This document shows positions 1 through 8,924 of a stretch of DNA of 64,000 bases, piece after piece; within the stretch, counting starts at the first letter, position 1, and every line of letters begins with the position of its first letter. The notes beneath the pieces were generated by a model. The model saw only the letters and a program-made list of their open reading frames with translations, was not told the DNA's origin and did no database searches. Where the stretch lies: positions 121,671,118 through 121,735,117 of the forward strand of contig OX328123.1 of the NCBI GenBank assembly GCA_946811695.1. Direction: 5' to 3'. Source of the DNA: Gonocerus acuteangulatus. Its lineage: Eukaryota; Arthropoda; Insecta; Hemiptera; Coreidae. A program made the position numbers and the translations under genes.

Positions 1-362
1 TGTAAGTAATTGTTGTAGTATAAAGGATGTACTGTATAAGTGACAAGAAGTTTTGTCCAGTCATGAGGCATGCGCGTGATAGTGTGGGTAATTTTAAGTT
101 GAGCCAATATGTTTTCTTGGCGTCTGGTAGCTGTTTGTCCAGTTTCCAGTGTCATACTTAATTCTGACAAGTGACACGAAGTGTATAAATCCGTTCAGTA
201 CTGTTCGCCCAGTAACTTAACTCGTCAGTAAACACTTTTTAGGTGGCGGCTTTTTACACGAAGGGACAACGAAGTAGTAGAACATTGGTGGGGGAATAGA
301 GTCCACTCACGCTCACTTGTACTTGCTGGGTTTACTAATATGTAATATTCACTCGCCACTAA

Positions 363-393
<31 letters not shown>

Positions 394-1322
394 TGTTTAT
401 AGGTAGGTACGAATGTATAGGTGACAAGCTCATTAAAACTAAGCATAATAATTTGTAATTTTCTCTCAACTAGTTAAATCTAGTAAATATAAGTATTTTT
501 GGTGTTTGTTGGTCGAGGACACGTTCTTTTGCTGTTGGCAATACAAAGATCTAATAGAAAGCCTTTACCGTACCTTCCTGGGCGGGCAGCTCGTACATTG
601 CGCTTGTTAGGTGAGTTAATTGAATTGAAAATGTCGATTATTACAGACGGGAGTTTGTCTGGCCACTAGTGCTTTCAAGCACAACTGCGGTTTCATCATT
701 TATAACAAGAATAAATTATTCTAAAAATTCATGAAGCAAAACCAATGTTCAAAGGAATGAAACTCTTGAACATGGTTACATTATACAAGAGGCCTACAAG
801 GAAAATACAATGCTATATACGGTGACGTCAAACACAGACGATGGGCGCATAATAGAAATGACGCTATCATGGAGAGTGACAGGGGAAGCGATAGCTGCCG
901 CAACTTCTACCGTTGGAAATTCTGTTCGGTTTCAGCTGTCACAAGTTGTGTTCGGCGTTTCCTCTCATCTTCCTCGTTCCTGGCGTTTCTTCATCAGCCG
1001 AGTTCTCTACATGGCTTACCAACCCTCCAAAACTATATTCCCACATTACAGAGCGACTGTAACTTCTTAAATTATTAAAATGAAGAAATAAAAGCAATAA
1101 GTCATTGTAAAAATTGACTTCTTGCATAAATTACATAACACCGCAAGAATTCATTTATTTGTAGTAGCATATCGAACTAATGAACTTTTGCAGCCATGAT
1201 TCGATATTTATAATTTTTTTGTACCACCAGCCAATATAATGCAATGGTTTTTTTTTTACATTATCCTGAGATACTGAGTGGCTTGCTGTCCCAGAAAAAT
1301 GAAGCAACCTGATTCTCATATA
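1..1322. other. Unassigned A+T-rich DNA
   Basis: I see no gene or recognisable transposon here. There is a 25-base A run at 361-385. Short open frames around 810-1078 overlap each other in different frames and show no domain, so I do not call them genes. Confidence 0.5.
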
Positions 1323-1493
1323 AAGGTAGGAATTGTCAGGGTTCAGTAGTCATTTCTTAATAAAACTACATGTGGATGGTACTTTACATGTGGAAATGGT
1401 TTTATTGTTTGCTTTCCATTCGGCTTGAAATTCAAGCCTTCATCAGGCTTGTAAAATAAGTAGGACAGAGTTAATATTAGTTTATAAGTTTGC

Positions 1494-1544
<51 letters not shown>

Positions 1545-1705
1545 GAAAATCATTATACAGAATAGTTAAGTGTTTTACAGCCCTGATGAAGGCTTGAATT
1601 TCAAGCCGAAACGTCGGCAAACAATAAAACCATTTTCACGTGTAATGTGTAGTTTTATTAAGAAATAACGACCGAAACCTGGCAATTCCTACCTTCGCAT
1701 CATCA
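1323..1705. repeat. Fold-back repeat carrying hammerhead-ribozyme-like motifs (Penelope-like remnant)
   Basis: Two arms of about 150 bp (about 1323-1470 and 1560-1705) are imperfect reverse complements, separated partly by a 48-base A run (1495-1542). Both arms contain the same AATAAAACCATTTT-type and AAGGCTTGAATTTCAAGCC-type blocks. The right arm keeps a hammerhead-like core and the left arm has a decayed version in which GAAACGTC has become GAATGG. Hammerhead motifs in repeats of this kind are known from Penelope-like retroelements. No reverse-transcriptase coding remains, so the family assignment is inferred from the motif. Confidence 0.55.
1580..1618 (+). ncRNA. Hammerhead-ribozyme-like motif, copy 1
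   Basis: The core CTGATGA lies at 1583-1589. Stem II is GGCTTGA/TCAAGCC, then GAAAC at 1608-1612 and the potential cleavage triplet GTC at 1613-1615. The flanking bases GCC (1580-1582) and GGC (1616-1618) pair as stem I. Stem III would be only the self-complementary ACGT, so a monomer would be weak and a dimeric form is more likely. One extra A sits between CTGATGA and stem II. The second copy at 21.07 kb has the same plan with different but still complementary stems. Confidence 0.55.
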
Positions 1706-2160
1706 ACGGTCAACGACCTCCTCTAAATTGATTATCATATTATTGTGTAGATCCTAAGTTGAAGACTAAAATGCAGGAAGTTGGTAGCAGCTTTATTCAG
1801 TCCTCAAATATATTTTTATTTTCAAGCTACTTAGGGTGCGGTATGCCGCACACTAAGTTATTTAAGATTTTTCCCAAAAACGATTCGGCTATAAGCCATT
1901 TTCAATCAGTAGGCACACTTTCGTTAACACCTAGACTTAGGTCGTTAGTTTACATTGATGAGTAAAGTTCTGACTACAAGAAGACTACAAATGGCCATTG
2001 ATTATCATATGTAGGAATTGATGATCAAAAGGATGAAAAAGTCCAAAATTTCCAAACGTATTTTTTGTTTTTTGCAGAACGTTTTCAGGGACTAGGCCCC
2101 ACTTTCGATGACCTTGCATAGGTTCTTATTTAGTCGAGCCTTGAGTCTAGGAAAAAGTGC
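1706..2160. other. Unassigned DNA
   Basis: No gene is recognised. The stretch near 2010-2060 resembles the fold-back repeat at 39.96-40.09 kb, sharing an AAAAAGTCCAAAATTTC-like block. Confidence 0.4.
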
Positions 2161-2168
2161 CTACAGAG

Positions 2169-3541
2169 CAGAGTTGGGCAAACGTTAGCGCGCGCTAAAA
2201 GCTGATAAGTACCTCTCCGCTAATTTAGCGAAACTGTAGAAAGCCAGCGCTAATAATTAGCGGTTAGCGGCGCCAGTGCGCTAACCGCTAATCTATTTAT
2301 GAAATATCGTAATTGCTAATAGCTTAAGCTATAGTTACAACATTTTGTCATCTCAAAGTTCACTTCCGGTCTGCACTGAGCAACCTCTATCCTGTTCAAC
2401 TTCCGCTTCAATCTACAGGATTTCCGATCACATGAATGTCAATTTCGGTTACTTCCGGTCGACGCATGCCTATCAGTGGGTAACTCCTGTTCGATCTGGC
2501 TCACTTCCGGTCACTCACAGACAATGTCACACTCTGACACTCCTTAATCTAGGTTACTTCCGGTCCTATATTCACCCCTGGGTCGTTTCCGGAAGTACCC
2601 CAGGGCCTTCCAGGCACTCATGATAGACCGGAGGTGAACCGGCAGTGACCCGGAAGTAATTGTAAGCAACCGGAAGTGAAACCGGAAGTGGCCAAAAGTT
2701 GGCCAGATTCATCCGGAAACTGTCCAGGAGTAATTTTGGTGACCCGGAGGCTATTTTGAGAACCCGGATGTGAAACCGGATGTGGTCTTAAGTTGTCCAG
2801 ATTCATCCGGAAACTGTCCCGGTGTAATTTTGGTGACCCGGAAGCCATTTTGAGAACCCGGAAGAGAAACCGGAAGTGGTCTAAAGTTGTCCAGATTCAT
2901 CCGGAAACTGTCCAGGAGTAATTCTGGTGACCCGAAAGCCATTTTGGGAACCCGGAAGTGAAACCGGAAGTGGCCAAAAGTTGCCCAGATTCATCCGGAA
3001 ACTGTCCAGGAGTAATTATAGTGACCCGGAAGCCATTTTGAGAACCCGGAAGTGAAACCTGAAGTGGCCAAAAGCTGCTCAAATTCGCCCGGAAATGCCC
3101 CAGGGATATTCAAAATGGCTTCCGGGTCACCAAAATTACTCCTGGGCAGTTTCCGGATGAATCTGGACAACTTTTGGCCACTTCCGGGTTCTCAAAATAG
3201 CTTCCGGGTCACCAAAATTACTCCTGGACAGTTTCCGGATGAATCTGGACAACTTTTGGCCACTTCCGGGTTCTCAAAATAGCTTCCGGGTCACCAAAAT
3301 TACTCCTGAACAGTTTCCGGATGAATCTGGACAACTTTTGGCCACTTCCGGTTTCACTTCCGGGTTGTTATTGTTGTAACTATAGCTTAAGCTTTCAGCA
3401 ATTACCATATTTCATAAATAGATTAGCGGTTAGCGCACTGCCGCCGCTAACCGCTAATTATTAGCGCTGGCTTTCTACAGTTTCGCTAAATTAGCGGAGA
3501 GGTATTAGGTTTTAGCGCGCGCTAACGTTTGCCCAACTCTG
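2169..3541. mobile_element. Non-autonomous hAT-like element with long TIRs and an array of CCGGAAGT motifs
   Basis: The element starts CAGAGTTGGGCAAACG and ends with the reverse complement. It is flanked by the 8-bp duplication CTACAGAG (2161-2168 and 3542-3549). CAG-type ends with an 8-bp TSD are the hAT signature. The terminal inverted repeats are about 175 bp and closely similar. The core has no transposase. It holds direct repeats with a 94-bp period (the CCAGATTCATCC block recurs at 2703, 2797, 2891 and 2985) and inverted versions with an 82-bp period (3147-3330). I count about 16 perfect CCGGAAGT octamers on both strands. The element is clearly non-autonomous. Confidence 0.85.
2630..3365. 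repeat. 94-bp and 82-bp tandem repeats in inverted arrangement inside the hAT element
   Basis: Monomers carry ATCCGGAAACTGTCC, GACCCGGAAGCC and CCGGAAGTGAAACCGGAAGT. They run in one orientation to about 3080 and in the opposite orientation from about 3100, so the core is itself a palindrome nested within the TIR palindrome. The short open frames here are by-products of the periodicity. Confidence 0.8.
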
Positions 3542-3549
3542 CTACAGAG

Positions 3550-4229
3550 TGACTCGCTAGACAAGTTCAAGATGAAAAGTTAATCTTTGATTTTAAATTG
3601 TCATGAAATTTTGCTTATTTTAAAAAACCAAGCAACAATTGTTTAAATGCTACAGTGCAGAGAGAACGTCTGACTATTTTGCTAAAAGTGTTTGTGCAAT
3701 GTTTAGACGGCGGGAATTCACCTACCTCAATAACCGACATCCACGTATTATCTAATCAGCTGTACCTCGTTGAATGCAAGTTTTACAAACACCTATCGAG
3801 GATTACTCGGAAAGTTTCAAAGAAATTTTTAAAATTGTAATTAGCTAATGTATATTTTCGAGCAAAACTAGCCACGAAAAGGCCTACGCTTGACTTTTAA
3901 TATTTTGATCTCAGCGTACTTAAAATAAAAATTCTACAAACTAAAGTACTGTGAGAACTAGCAAATGAGTTATTAATAAACAGAAAACGAATTTCGAGAC
4001 ATTAAAAATACAACTGAAGCCTGGTCAGACGAATACTTCTTCCCGCCACGACAAAGTAATTATAAGCAGGCTTCGAATAGGCCACTCCCTACTTACCCAT
4101 TCGTACTTACTAGACAAAGGCAGACTGGTCGTTTCGTTAATAGGCATATAACTACAGCTGTTTAAATATAATTTCACGCGTAGTATCGAATAAAACCATT
4201 TTTAAAGTTAAAACCGGTTTCTTGAAAAA
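3550..4229. other. Unassigned DNA
   Basis: No gene or known repeat is recognised. A 61-codon open frame at 3655-3840 has no domain I can identify. Confidence 0.4.
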
Positions 4230-4371
4230 ATGGAAAATAACAAGAATTTTGGATTCGGAGACTCCAAAGGAACGGATTGAGTTTTTTATTTGTGACTATT
4301 ATTTATTTGATATTTAATACGTTGTCTGCTCCAAATTCAATCAAAGTTTGTTTATATATATGTGTACACAC

Positions 4372-4423
<52 letters not shown>

Positions 4424-4433
4424 GTGTACACAC

Positions 4434-4482
<49 letters not shown>

Positions 4483-4612
4483 AAAATTCGATTAAATTTG
4501 GAGCACACAACGTATTAAATAAATAATAGTTACGAAAATGAGGAGTTCTGGAATTTTCACAGGTTTTCTTAAAAATCGTGATAAGTGAATCGTGAACGAT
4601 CGAAAGCTTAAC
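4230..4612. repeat. A+T palindrome of (TA)n with TGTGTACACA blocks and inverted flanks, HINE-related
   Basis: Arms at about 4285-4362 and 4478-4545 are inverted copies sharing TTTAATACGTTGT and the CTCCAAATT block. They surround (TA)n tracts with two GTGTACACAC palindromes. The right side (4574-4612) resembles the HINE-A block with AAGTGAATCG and CGAAAGCTTA seen near 9.44 kb and 10.86 kb. It is probably a derivative of the same repeat family. Confidence 0.5.
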
Positions 4613-5023
4613 AAATCCCCTACAATGTCTCATGCGTTTATCTCATTAGGACCATATCAGCCGGAGAACACGATTTTTGAAGTATGTGTTGGTTTCGATA
4701 CATTCTGAGCTTTACAAATTACACCAGATATATTTAAACTTGATATAGAAAGATGTTATAGATCGTGCGAGTCGTAGCCGTGGTTCATATACTTTTAATC
4801 TAAACTATTGAAGTCTGAACAATCAACTGTAGCAAATGAAGTTGTCAAGAGTATGTTAACCGTTTATGGTCTATCTCTGAGACTGAAGATATCAGCAATA
4901 TAAAACTTCATGCACGTACAGTTTTTAGTCCCAATGACCAAAGCAGTCGAGACATCCAAATAAAAAAAAAAAAAAAAAAAAAAAAAATACAGCTTTTAGA
5001 ATCATAACGTACACCGGCAATAC
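4613..5023. other. Unassigned DNA with poly(A) run
   Basis: Nothing is recognised except an A run at about 4962-4987. Confidence 0.4.
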
Positions 5024-5230
5024 CTACGGAGCGGATATTCTGAAGACGAATGGAAAAGCGGAAAAGGTCCTGTATCGCGGAGAGTACGTGTGCAGGATAT
5101 AGCAGCTGGCCAAGGTGCAGCCCACGTTCGCTACTGTATTTGGACAGCTTCCGCCTGAATGGAGGGGCTGCCGTGGTGTCTCCTCTTCCTCATCATTATT
5201 CATCCTTACACCTTCCACGTTAGGGCTCAT
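5024..5230 (-). CDS. Possible host coding segment, product unknown
   Basis: A 68-codon minus-strand frame starts with MSPNVEGVRMNNDEEEE and is locally more G+C-rich and more protein-like in composition than its surroundings. It has an acidic N-terminus and several cysteines. I do not recognise the product. There is no convincing acceptor upstream and no clear donor. It could be part of an exon, or chance coding in a non-repeat island. Confidence 0.2.
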   Translation of the reverse strand: MSPNVEGVRMNNDEEEETPRQPLHSGGSCPNTVANVGCTLASCYILHTYSPRYRTFSAFPFVFRISAP

Positions 5231-5488
5231 TAAAATTCAATGAGCTAGCTTAATTAAATCAAACTATCGATAAATAGCAGGAGTTAATTGCACAACTATC
5301 TCTATTTTTCGCTTTTCGTGGTAGGGGAAGGGAAAGCATCGTACAGCTGTCATATGCTTGTATGTATATGAGATGTACATAGCTTTTGTGGTAGGACTCG
5401 ACAATCGATTTCTTGAAACTTTCTTCAATCAATATCCAACTAGATACCGAAAATGACTCCCGTAAAAAAGTATTTAAATAAATATAAG
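5231..5488. repeat. Unassigned DNA ending in a HINE-B-like fragment
   Basis: Bases about 5400-5467 resemble the 5' region of the HINE-B family, with a degraded TTTCTTGAAACTTTC block followed by ACTAGATACCGAAAATGAC. The rest is unassigned. Confidence 0.45.
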
Positions 5489-5498
5489 AGAGTGAATA

Positions 5499-5680
5499 GG
5501 GGTCTCCCGGGGTTTAATGGCTAGCGCCTTGGATTCATAAGCGGGAGATGGTGGGTTCGATTCCCAACCTCTGGCAGGAATTTTATCATCCCACGGCTCG
5601 CTGATAAAATTCCTCGCTACACCCTGGATGTCGGCGCAAATGACCTAGATGTAGATGCGCCGTAAAAAAAAAAAAAAAAA
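5499..5680 (+). mobile_element. tRNA-derived SINE (SINE1), copy a
   Basis: The tRNA-like head (5499-5570) has an A-box-like TGGCTAGCG and a perfect B box GGTTCGATTCC (5554-5564). It is followed by a body containing CCCTGGATGTCGGCGC and an A tail (5663-5680). GAGTGAATA occurs just before the head (5490-5498) and just after the tail (5683-5691), a likely target-site duplication. The head lacks a clean tRNA fold and runs into an A-tailed body, so this is a SINE and not a tRNA gene. Confidence 0.8.
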
Positions 5681-5723
5681 GTGAGTGAATAAATTTAAAT
5701 ATTTTTCTTGTTTTTCGTTTTTG

Positions 5724-5822
5724 TTTTTTTTTACGGCGCATCTACATCTAGGACATCAGCGCCGACATCCAGGGTGCAGCGAGGAATTTTGTTAACGAGC
5801 CTTGAGATGATTCCTGCCGCCG
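5724..5822 (-). mobile_element. SINE1 copy b, 3' half (split by the Transib-like element)
   Basis: This is the reverse-oriented body of SINE1, with the T run marking its A tail on the left. It stops exactly at the CGCCG duplication. The tRNA head of the same copy resumes at 6897. The uninterrupted copy near 46.8 kb reads straight across the junction. Confidence 0.85.
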
Positions 5823-6896
5823 CACAGTGTAAGGAAGTAATGGAGATTATGGACAAAAATCATTAACCACTAGTTATTTTCAAATAAACCTTTTTATTAA
5901 TTGAAATCAACTCAAAACAAGGTAAAAATAGTATAACAATGCATGCTATACGGCTATAAAAATATTAATTGTAATATTAATAGAAATAATATAGCAGGTA
6001 ATAATATTATTAATAACAATATTATAAAATATAATATAACTGTAACATATAATGTAGTAATAAACTCTTGTTTATGTCTGCCTCTAAGGAAGCAGAAGGG
6101 CCATCAGAACGAGAATATCATTTTTCTTGATAAAAATTTCTTATAAGTTGATATATAGTTTCAACCAGTATTTATGTAAGAGTTTTTTTTCTCTGCGGTG
6201 AACACGTTCCCACATTTTTTACATTTAATATAAGACTAAAGTGGCAGTCTTTCTAATATTGCTTAATATTTCTTTAGAAGCATCCTGCAGATCAAATAGA
6301 ATCATTTGTCCAAGGATTGATACCGTTTTCTTGGATTTATCCACATTTTTTCAAATTTGGAAGAAAAAATAAATTGATGGATCTAAAAATAAAAATCTTT
6401 GGAATCGGCAAATTTCGGCAAACTAAATTGCTGTCAGTAGATTATACTTGAGGTAAACTTTAAGCTCTAAAAAACTTGGGATGTTTGCAGATGAAGTTTT
6501 TTTGCTATGGTGTATCAAAATTTTGTACATAAGAAAAATGTCAAAAATTAATGAAGAATAATTCATGATAAATAACAAGGGAGTAATTACCCGTAATCAA
6601 TTATATCAGATAAAAAAGGAATAGTTTTGACGTAATTTCCTTCGGATGACTTAATAAAAACACTGTCCTATCTTCAACGAGAGAGGTTCAAACTAATTGT
6701 TGGTATAAAGCAGATTTTGAAGACTTTGCCTTGTTTATAATGCTGCTAAAGTGTTTGTTGATCAAAATAAAGCTAATATTTATTAGTTTTATACGATTTT
6801 AATTCCTTGAATAGTTTCTAAACTTAGCTAGAGGATTAAAAATTAAATATAAGAAATCAAAAATTCGGGTTTTTCTCCATTGGACGTTACACTGTG
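5823..6896. mobile_element. Non-autonomous Transib-like element with RSS-like ends
   Basis: The 1,074-bp element has CACAGTG at both ends in inverted orientation. It is flanked by the 5-bp G+C-rich duplication CGCCG (5818-5822 and 6897-6901) and sits inside SINE1. Transib family termini are CACWRTG-like with 5-bp G+C-rich duplications, which this matches. The first 23 bp or so of each end are imperfectly complementary and share TAA and AATGGAGA. At the left end ACAAAAATC follows the heptamer after 23 bp. At the right end AGAAAAACC follows after 13 bp. The interior is very A+T-rich and I find no transposase, so it would need one from elsewhere. Confidence 0.75.
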
Positions 6897-6970
6897 CGCC
6901 GGTGGGAATCGAACCAACCATCTCCCGCTTATGAATCTAAAGCGTTAGCCACTAGACCACGGGGAGACCC
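6897..6970 (-). mobile_element. SINE1 copy b, tRNA-like head
   Basis: On the minus strand this reads the A-box-like TGGTCTAGTGGC and a B box GGTTCGATTCC. Together with 5724-5822 it makes one SINE. It abuts a SINE2 fragment directly. Confidence 0.8.
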
Positions 6971-7030
6971 CACTAGGGAGATAGAGTGTTCAGTACTATG
7001 CTTCGGCCGCCTGATTTTTCCCTTTGCTAG
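6971..7030 (-). repeat. SINE2 body fragment
   Basis: ACTAGGGAGATAGAGTG through CGGCCGCCTGATTTTTCCC matches the body of the longer SINE2 copies at 13.3, 27.5, 42.1 and 46.1 kb. Confidence 0.7.
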
Positions 7031-7721
7031 ATAATTTAAATATTATTTCAAACTGATGATTTTGTTTTAGAGAAAATTTTGAATCCTAATTATAATCAAA
7101 ATGCTAAAAGATAGTATATGATTCAATAAGGATACTAGCTATAATATATAAAGGCTATTACCTTTTAATTCTTCATAAATTAAATGTATAAATTATTTAA
7201 TAACTAGTTTATATTAAAGTACAATTTTACTTAAAATAACTCCTAAAATTCCTACATGAAGGATGTGGTTGAGTAGAACAAGGACCTAATAATGCATGTT
7301 GAGATCATTAGCAATCTAATTTAACTAACAAACTATAGATTGCTAATTAATTCTAGCATGCAGCACGCTCTTAGGCAATTAGTATAATGAAAATCCTAGC
7401 TGTTCTAGCTACTTTATCATAAGTTACAATAGTGAACAGGAACCGATACTATAAATATATATGATTGACTTATGCTATGTTAATAAAAAAATAAATAAAT
7501 ATATAAAAATTGAATAATGGCAGAACTTAGACGATACAATGTATCCCGTCTTTTTGTATAACAAAACCAGATGTTACATCAAAATCCACGAGTGAGACTG
7601 CAATATTTTAAGGCGTGATAACAGCCCATACAAACTAACACATACTTACACTTACACACATAAACATTTGCTCACGCCAAGCATTATTATAATGAATATT
7701 TATTTATTTGTATGTTACTAT
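7031..7721. other. Unassigned, strongly A+T-rich DNA
   Basis: No gene is visible. A short inverted repeat (about 7308-7350, GCAATCTAAT / ATAGATTGC) is the only structure I note. Confidence 0.4.
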
Positions 7722-8067
7722 TTTAGCAGAAATATGCTATATGCTAAAATAGAATATGCTTTATATGTGACTAAACTGGAAAAAACGTCACAAAAAAGTG
7801 ACCGCGGGCGTTCGCGCATGCGCATGCTCAGTTGCGTTCGCACATGCGCAATAGCGTTCGAGCATGCGCAGTAGCCATGTACGAAAAAGAAAACTGTATA
7901 TGTCACATAAAAGTGTTCGCTGGCGTCCGCGCATGCGCAGTGGCGTGGCCATGTACGAAAAAGATGACTGCATTTTATAGAGTTCATTACATAGGATTAT
8001 CGGGCGGACCTAGCGTTTAAAAAACGTGTCACCAGTCGCCATGTACGAAAAAGAAGATTGTACGTTA
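7722..8067. repeat. Repeat E copy with GCGCATGCGC palindromes
   Basis: Tandem modules each contain a GTGTCCGCTGGCG-like block, a CATGCGC palindrome, GCCATGTACGAAAAAGA and an ACATTACATAGG-type block. Two perfect GCGCATGCGC decamers occur in this copy (about 7815 and 7930). The same modules occur at 56.9-57.5 kb and, truncated, at 11.24-11.34 kb. The three overlapping open frames are by-products of the modules. Confidence 0.7.
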
Positions 8068-8199
8068 TTAGCACGGTTACTCCCTATCTCCATAGGGAGA
8101 ACCCGCTTATGAGGTTGACCTCATGACGCAATCCGGGAGTACCGACTAGAAACTTTCACGTTTCAGACCCTATAGATCACGAAAATATAGGTGGCTAAA

Positions 8200-8259
<60 letters not shown>

Positions 8260-8869
8260 GTATATATTTATATATATGCTTGTCTGTTCGCGCTCCTGAC
8301 GGCTCAAAAATGGCCCGATTTTGATGAAATTTGGCACAAAAATCTGTATTCTAATTTGAAAGGTCAAGTTCGTTAACCAGCAGAATCCGCCCACTATAAG
8401 ATAGTGTTTGGGACGAAATTCGCGCAAAAAAAAAATCGTAACGCTTACGTTTTTGAGTTCATATGCTTGCAGGTACTTGTTTTATAGGTTTGTTAACATA
8501 AGAAAACGAATGAAACCATTTTTAAGACAATATCTGTAACCGTTTCTGAGAAAAGTAGAATCAATGTTTTTTTAAGTCATTATTTTTTTGTGAGTACTTA
8601 GAATCGCGGGATTCAATTGAAATATTTTCTACATCTTGGAAATTAATCCCAAGATGATTAAATTTTGGTTATATTTGAAGTTAAGGAAGTATGCGAAAAA
8701 AAATATTTTAGCGCGGTTCCTCCCTCCCCCATAGGGAGGAACCCCGCTTATAAGGTTGATACAATGAAACAATCCGGAAGTGCCGACTAGAAAATTTTGC
8801 GTTTCAGAACCCCTAGAAACCGAAAATAACGGTGGTTCAAATTTGTATATATATATATATATATGTATA

Positions 8870-8924
<55 letters not shown>

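Noticed and set aside
5499..5570. Genuine tRNA gene
   Set aside because: Good B box, but a poor D-arm and acceptor pairing. It continues into a body with an A tail and TSD, and other copies occur, so it is a SINE.
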